DNA of 64,000 bases, taken from assembly GCA_026686845.1 (NCBI GenBank), contig JAIVEN010000010.1:25394001-25458000 (forward strand), given 5' to 3'. Under the pieces are notes generated by a model. It saw nothing but the letters and a program-made list of their open reading frames with translations, did not search any database and was not told the DNA's origin. This DNA comes from Adenanthera pavonina (lineage: Eukaryota > Streptophyta > Magnoliopsida > Fabales > Fabaceae). Shown in pieces: positions 57,945-64,000 of this stretch. A program made the position numbers and the translations under genes. The stretch's first letter is position 1, and the number at the start of each line of letters is the position of its first letter.

Positions 57945-60262
57945 CCCTGTTTGATGCTGTTCTAGAAAACAGTTTTTCTGTTTTTGAAAACAGAAAACTC
58001 AGAAAACTTGTTTAGTAAGCCTGTTTTTTATAAACTGTTCTGGAAAACAAAAAAACAAAAGAACAAAAAACTCATAACACCTTTTAGGTGTTTTGTAGTT
58101 TTTGTTCTGGAAAACACAAGGAAATGTGAGAAACATCCACCTCATTAATGGTAAAGTTATAAATTTTGAATAACTCATCTATTACTACTAGTTATGATTT
58201 TGAGAACAATTATTCAAACAGATTTTTTTATTTTCTTGTTTTCAAAACTTATTCTTGAAAACAGTTTTACAAAACTGTTTTTTAGAATAGAAAACAGAAA
58301 GCACTGTCAAACAGACCCTAAGTTTTGAAAACAATAAAACAAACAAATCTGTTTGAATAATTGTTCTCAAAATCATAATCAAAATTTATAACTTTACCAT
58401 TAATGAGGTGGATGTTTTGTTGAATCAAGAGTTTTGATAATTCCAAACCAACATCCAAGAGTTTGGATTGAAGATATCAAAGGAGCTCAAAGTATTTCAA
58501 AGTGAAGAAATTCTGAGTAATCTATGCTAGAATTGTTGTTTGATCTTTAGTTATGTTCAGAAATGGGTAAAAGACTTTGATTTGATGAAAAGATGTTTTA
58601 AAACGTTGATTTTATGTTAAAACATGAACTATTTGAAAAATACCCACCAACAGACGAAGTTTGAAAAGTTTATATTGAACTGTCATGTTGGAAATTCGAA
58701 CTTTGCCTTTGGAAATTCGAATTTCGAGCTGAAACTAAATAAGTCTAAAGAGATTCTTCTCTGACAGACGAATTTTGATTTACTAAAATTCGAATTTTCA
58801 TATGAGCCTGAAAGAAGCCTCTTAGAGACAAATGAGCTTTAAGTCTTCAAAATTCGAATTTAAGATAAAATGCAATTTGTGAAAACCAAAGAAATTCATT
58901 TGAAAAAATGTTAAAGTTCATTTGAAATCAAGATTATCTTGAGCTTCAAAATTGCTCTCTGACAGACGAACTTTGAACATTAAAATTCGAATTTCAGAAG
59001 CTTAGGCTGTGAGTATGTTAAAATGAAATAATGACATACGAATAACAAAGTTTTGAAACTTCGAATGTTGAAGTAAGTCTGAAGAAAGGACTCTCTGACA
59101 GACGAACTTTACTCTTTCAAAATTCGAATTTCAAAGAAAGTGAACTACTGTGTCTTTTGAACGTACTACGGACAGACGAACTTTGGGGTTCCAAAATTCG
59201 AATTTCGACGGCACTGTAGAAAATTGAAAACACTGTTCACACTTAACAAAAAAACTTTCTTCTTGAAAATTCATATGTCACAGCATGTAAACATTTTCTA
59301 AGTTTCAAAATTTGAATTTCACTTCATGAACAGACGAACTTCGGTATTTCAACATTGGAAGCTTTAACCTTCGGTTCCTTCAAAATTTGTCTGTTGACCA
59401 ACCGAAATTCGAATTTCAGTATGTTAGAAGCATTAAATGCGGTTGGTTAACAGATAGTTTTTTAGAGTAACCGTTGGATAACTTCTCCAACGGATAGATT
59501 TTGTCTCTAACGGACATTTGAGACCTAAATCTATAAATATAACATCATTTGAAGTTGTGGGTAACGAATCAAACTTGTATATACTGAAATTCTGCCAAAT
59601 CTTCTTCTCAAAAAGCTTTTACTCTCTCAACTTCAATATCTGTACTTTAACCTTCATATTTACTCTATTCAAGAGAGTTATATCTTTGTAAACAATCTAA
59701 TCTTCATCTGGAAGATAGATTTACTTGTGAGGGGATATCACAAGGGGATTGGGAAACACATTTTGGAAGTGCTTAGAGAGATTGAGAAAGCTCTAGGAAA
59801 CAGAGCACAAGCTGTGTACTGTGGCATTTGCAAGAAGCCCGTTGAATTCTTGTAGTATAGTGAAAAATCTCAAGAGGTGTCTTGGGGACTGGACATAGGT
59901 CAAGTGGATAGACCGAACCAGGATAAATTTCTGAGTGTTCTTCTCTCTATCATTACTTTTTCAGTTTGCTCTGCTTGCACGCTGCTTTCATTATACTTTG
60001 CTTTCTTCACGTATTTCACTTTGTGCAGAAAATTTTTAATCTTCCCAATTCACCCCCCCTCTTGGGAAGTTAGCCTAACTAACATGTTTCTCACATTTCC
60101 TTATGTTTTCCAGAACAAAAACTACAAAACACTTAAAAGGTGTTCTGAGTTTTCTGTTCTTTTGTTTTTCTATTTTCCAGAATAGTTTATAAAAAACAGG
60201 TTTACCAAACAAGTTTTCTGTTTCCAAAAATAGAAAAACTGTTTTCAGAAACAACATCCCTG
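57945..60262. mobile_element. Inverted-repeat MITE pair, split by a solo LTR
   Basis: One arm is 57950-58251. The other is its reverse complement in 58321-58417 plus 60090-60262, interrupted by the Sirevirus solo LTR. The arms share, for example, GTTCTGGAAAACA, AGGTGTTTTGTAGTTTTTG and TTAATGAGGTGGATG. The first arm with its asymmetric centre ends at about 58320 in GTCAAACAGACCCT, an inverted match to CCCTGTTTGATGCT at its start, so it may itself be a complete hAT-like MITE. CCCTG occurs at both outer edges (57945-57949 and 60258-60262). No coding content. Confidence 0.75.
58418..60084 (+). mobile_element. Sirevirus solo LTR, TSD TGTTT
   Basis: This 1667-bp LTR starts TGTTGAATCAAG and ends GCCTAACTAACA, with a perfect duplication TGTTT (58413-58417 and 60085-60089). 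It retains many intact CAGACGAA and AAATTCGAATTT motifs, so it is one of the youngest copies here. TATA box at 59532-59539. Three of four AACGG cores are kept. Confidence 0.95.
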
Positions 60263-60733
60263 TCCTCTCAACATTTCCTTAAGCCCAGAAGCTGCTGCTC
60301 TTCGGATCATCTGAAACTTGGGCAATTTAGGGATATATTACACACTTTTAGTATGGATCATAATTACTTTATAACCCTAATTCCTGAGCGCAAGGTTTCC
60401 TTGATTCTTCTGGTAATCATGAGCTACATGACAACGTTGTACTTGCTACTACTGAGGGCATACCCTAATTCTTATGTCCTTCATAGAGTTATAGAAAAAA
60501 GGTTCGTTTTGGGTCTGCTTGCAATTGCAACCATGGTTCAGCTTATTGTAACAGAAGCAGGGATTCATCTAGGTGTGACTTTGGCATATTCTGTACCTCT
60601 TGTTTTGGTTCATGCAGTTTTATGGATCAGTCATGGTGAGGCTTCTAAGATTGATGAGGCCACCTGTGCTGGAGAACTTACTCATCTTTTTGAAAAATGT
60701 AAAAACGGAGGTGAGGGTCCAAATTTGGTGTGA
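60263..60733 (+). pseudogene. PRA1 family protein, C-terminal part
   Basis: The frame from ATG 60353 to TGA 60731-60733 gives 126 residues, and it is open further upstream to the edge of the MITE. It has two hydrophobic blocks, each probably a membrane hairpin: about residues 15-38 (VSLILLVIMSYMTTLYLLLL) and about 52-92 (FVLGLLAIATMVQLIVTEAG, then LAYSVPLVLVHAVLW). This order, ending in a Leu-x-His-Ala segment and a short acidic tail, fits PRA1 (prenylated Rab acceptor) proteins, which act in endomembrane trafficking at the ER and Golgi. Plant PRA1 proteins are usually about 180-240 residues, so the N-terminal third is missing or separated by the MITE. It could be a pseudogene or a neofunctional short form. 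No frame break lies inside the 126 codons. Confidence 0.72.
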
Positions 60734-63019
60734 TGTTTTTATTTCCCTCAGATATTGAAGGCAAAGAATAAACCCGTTCTTATTTGGTTTTCTGTGGTTC
60801 TTGTTGTTTGTAATCATGCAGTCATTTGAGTAATAAATTGAAAACCCATATTATCCTCTTAGCAGTGCAACTTTTACTTATGTTGAAGCAATTGTGTATT
60901 TATTTATTTTTGGAAAATATTGATAAATGATTTGATGAATCTATCAACGCCCTCTATTCCTTCTCTATATTTAGGATTAGAGTTTAGTCCGTGAATATAT
61001 CCTTCAATATGAAATTTTAGTTTGGTTATAACACTTGAAGAGTTTAGTCCGTGAATGTCTCCTTCAATATGAAAATTTCAGTTTGGTTGATAATAGAAAT
61101 TACATCAAGTTGACTGAAACATTGATTTTTTTTTAAATTCACAAAAAATTGATTTGACATAATTCAATACTTGTTTAGCATTTTAAATCAGAAGGGTATT
61201 TTTTTTTATGAGATGCATAAGATAATATGAACATGTAATTTTTAAAAAGTAAATATATTTATCTATAAATTTTTTTGTTATTTTTTATTTTTATTTCTAG
61301 TATTTGTTATTAATAATAGTTTGAATTAATTTTATAATATAAAATAATGGTTGGTAGGCAGTGAATTTTAAATAATGATATAAAATTTAAAAGTAGTCTT
61401 TTTACATAAATTTAAAAAATTATTTTAAAACGTAAAATAATGATGATATATAGTCAATATGTTTTTAAATAATAAAATACATAAAATATTCAATTTTTTA
61501 ATAACTTTAAATGTTTTCAATAAATTAATCAAATATCAAAGTTTATACTGTATTGTTAGAGAAAATATAATAATCTCTCAAAATTCAATCACTGAAACCC
61601 TGTTTCTTTCGTTGGTAAAAAAAAATAAAAAAGACCTCCGTTTCTTTCAGATTAAAAAATATAAATACTCTTTTACTTTGGGCCTGACATGAACCTGCTC
61701 TGTTCAAACATAATATCGAGGCAGCCCAATAGTTCTTAGCCCAAAATATCAACGAATCCACTACTTAATCCACAAAGCCCAAAGGGAATGGATGATCCAC
61801 GAAGGAGGGAGGAAATTCATCGTAGCAGCTGATTAGTAAATTGGTTAAAGAGAACTTTGAATGTTTAAATAATTTATCAAATGTCCCCCAAGGGACAAAT
61901 AATTTAGTTATTTATTGAACTAATCATATAGTATAAAATAAAAAAAAAAGACATCAAATGGCACAATCTGCAACTTATAAATAGTATGATTCATTTTTTA
62001 GATTTCCCATACTTAATATGCGCATGGAAAAGCATATCTAATTTGATTACATTCTAAAACTTATTACGTCTTGCATGCATGAAAAAACTTTGTCATTATC
62101 ACCTTAACTATGTCATAATGATAAAACTATCATATAGATAATCAAAAACACAATCTCATATGTAGGCTCATTAAATAATCAAATTATCATTTTTTATATA
62201 GTTTTCAATAACTATATTCGTATTGGTGGGGAAAAACTATAATTCCATATGGAAAATTAGCTGAAATCTCTATCATTAAGATTTAATTAAATTAAGTATT
62301 ATATAAAATTTTTTCAGGTTGTTCCAATATCGTTATGAAATTTCAATTTATTTATCTTTTATTTTACATATGAAATTCAATGTAAATTATAAATATATTA
62401 CCAATTTGTTTATTGTTGTCGTAGAAATGTTAATCCCATGGAGTCAAATTTATATTAGTACGGATCAAGACTTCTCTTGTAAAGTACAACATGGACATGA
62501 ATCATTTACTCATAATATGAACTTTCTACTAGGTGCTATTATTCTTTTTTTCATATGATATTTTCAACTTTATACCATATATTAATTCATATCGTTTATA
62601 TCATATCAATTGTAATTGCATTGCATTTGCTAACCTTTTCAGTCAATGAAATCTTAGTACCAAATGATTTGCCCAAAGAAGGCATGATAATAACATTTTT
62701 CTGAATATAAAATTATTAGTTACTGGTTGGACTTTTTTGGGCCACTCACCATTAAGGAATTTTTATTTTTATTTTTATTTTTCTGTATACAAAATCATTA
62801 AGGAATTTTTATGAATAAGTATTAATCATTCTTTCATGGGACTTTTCGATTTTTCATAGATTAAAAAGCTTACAAACTATTTAAGCACAATAATAGCACC
62901 AACTGTTAGTATGCCAATTCCGAAAATACATAATCATTTTCATTTGAGTAACCCAAAATAAAATGTATTTATATCATATGCAAGATAAATACATATATAA
63001 AAGATATGGGAGTTTGAAC
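60734..63019. other. AT-rich intergenic DNA
   Basis: No gene, RNA gene or clear transposon was recognised. A short near-repeat, GAGTTTAGTCCGTGAATAT/TGTCTCCTTCAATATG, occurs at about 60980 and 61042. Confidence 0.6.
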
Positions 63020-63590
63020 CTTTTTTTTAAATTTTAAACATCTTAAAAAATTTTTATCATCCTTTTATGTTTATTTGTGTTCAAACAAGGTAAAAACTAA
63101 CACTAGTAGAAAAAAGGTTATCTAAGACTGAGTTTTAGAATGGTCATTAGAAAGTCTGTTCTAAAATATATGACCGCCGGAATTTTTATAAATAAAAGCA
63201 TAAAAAACTAGTTTTCTAGAATGGTGGCAAAGATCACCGTTTTTTTTTAATTTTAAACATCTTCAAAATTGTTTATCATCCTTTTATGTTTATTTATATT
63301 CAAACAAGGTAAAAACTAACACTAGTAGAAAAAAGGTTATCTAAGACTGAGTTTTAGAATGGTCATTAAAAAGTTTGTTCTAAAATATATGACCGCCGGC
63401 ATTTTTATAAATAAAAGCATAAAAAACTAGTTTTCTAGAATGGTGGCAAAGATCACCGTTTTATATTTTAGTTTTCCGGAATGGTGGCTTATTCCACCGT
63501 TTTGGAAAGGTTTTAAATTTATAATAGAAAATTAAATTTTTTTCCATAAACGTAGACAACTTTGGTTTTGTCACTTGCTACTCATGGCAA
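63020..63590 (+). mobile_element. Tandemly duplicated CACTA terminus
   Basis: CACTAGTAGAAAAAAGG, a typical CACTA end, occurs at 63101 and again at 63320 inside a 219-bp direct duplication (about 63020-63238 and 63239-63460). Each copy has the subterminal motif GAATGGTGGCAAAGATCACCG, and a third variant (GAATGGTGGCTTATTCCACCG) follows at 63480. The family differs from the CACTA element at 33264. No transposase or opposite end is within the window, and the limit at 63590 is approximate. Confidence 0.65.
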
Positions 63591-64000
63591 ATTGAAAATT
63601 TTCACTCTTTCTTGCAGCAAATCACCGAGAGTGGTAAGCCTCCTCAGCCTACTTTTTGCTAGTGCTAGAACCTTCACTTGAATTTGTTGGCCGCAAAGGG
63701 GGTGAGGAAATGTCCTAGTAACCAAGGGTAATTCAAAATTGTATAAAGTAGCAAAGCACACTAGTATATGTACAAGTATAAATGAAATGATGCAATGCAC
63801 ATGATATGTAATGGATCCCACAACAATTACGGCTAGAGCCATTGTCTAGTTACCATCACAAGTTTAGCCCAATAAGTGGTCGCCTTCCAACAATCGGTGA
63901 AGGCCAATTCCAAGGCAATCCACTAAGCTCTCTACCCACCAATCATGACCTGGCCAAAGGCCCTTATACTAGTAGTTGGACTATGGCTCTATTTTCTCTA
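63591..64000 (-). mobile_element. Edge of a minus-strand gypsy LTR
   Basis: GCTAGTGCTAGAACCTTC near 63660, GGGGTGAGGAAATGTCCTAGTAACC near 63700, and AACAATCGGTGAAGGCCAATTC near 63890 match in order the LTR at 19499-21916 (GCTAGTGCTGGAATCTTC, GTGTGAGATGG...CAGTAAC, CAACCGGTGAAGACTAATTC). It continues beyond the window. Confidence 0.65.

Noticed and set aside
58618..59430. TTCGAA palindromes as heat-shock elements
   Set aside because: Heat-shock elements need GAA and TTC units separated by two bases in alternation. TTCGAA has no gap and is not arranged in triplets.
58618..59430. Regular short repeats as a CRISPR array
   Set aside because: Spacers vary in length and sequence, repeats are degenerate, the host is a plant nucleus, and the motifs are shared by all LTR copies.

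Overview
This is nuclear DNA of a flowering plant, most likely a eudicot. It is AT-rich, has plant-type introns, and consists almost entirely of nested transposable elements. No intact host gene is visible. The only host-like gene is a broken PRA1-family copy at 57.8-60.7 kb. The main residents belong to one group of Ty1/copia elements of the Sirevirus type. They have LTRs of about 1.5-2.5 kb (TGTTGAATCAAG... to ...TAACA), a tRNA-Met primer-binding site, several polypurine tracts before the 3' LTR, and an extra ORF of about 730 codons after pol. A second resident is a Ty3/gypsy-type family with LTRs of roughly 2.3-3.3 kb, starting TGTAAT-like and ending TTACA, seen mostly as solo LTRs.

Layout. 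1-17196: a Sirevirus tandem complex, LTR-internal A-LTR-internal B-LTR, whose middle LTR is shared. Both internal parts have lost most of gag-pol but keep the end of RT, RNase H and the extra ORF. A gypsy solo LTR (9986-12331, TSD GTCAG) sits in internal B. 17202-21916: a decayed minus-strand gypsy element (gag, PBS, one LTR) with an RTE-type LINE tail. 21927-23450: an old minus-strand Sirevirus solo LTR. 23451-25033: decayed sequence with a gypsy-LTR-like stretch. 25039-33155: a minus-strand Sirevirus with two LTRs but only gag. 33241-42629: a gypsy solo LTR (TSD CCATC) containing a CACTA transposon (33264-38000, TSD TGT) that carries Ulp1-like protease exons, and also a Sirevirus solo LTR (39480-41335, TSD GACTA). 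42688-45493: intergenic sequence with two MITE-like elements. 45499-57617: a minus-strand gypsy solo LTR (TSD TCATC) split by a 5'-truncated Sirevirus (46580-55283) that keeps nearly all of pol, the extra ORF and the 3' LTR. 57828-60733: the PRA1 pseudogene, split by an inverted-repeat MITE that itself contains a Sirevirus solo LTR (58418-60084, TSD TGTTT). 60734-63019: AT-rich intergenic DNA. 63020-64000: tandemly duplicated CACTA termini, then the edge of another minus-strand gypsy LTR.

Every Sirevirus coding copy is dead. Most breaks are CAG/CAA to TAG/TAA or TGG to stop changes, as expected from decay of methylated, silenced DNA. The least explained parts of the window are (i) the LTRs and the leader of the extra ORF, which share a dispersed array of paired motifs (CAGACGAAyTTT followed by AAAATTCGAATTT) that can form short hairpins, (ii) a cluster of AACGG cores spaced about 20 bp just upstream of the LTR TATA box, and (iii) the extra ORF itself, a lysine-rich protein with no evident membrane segment.
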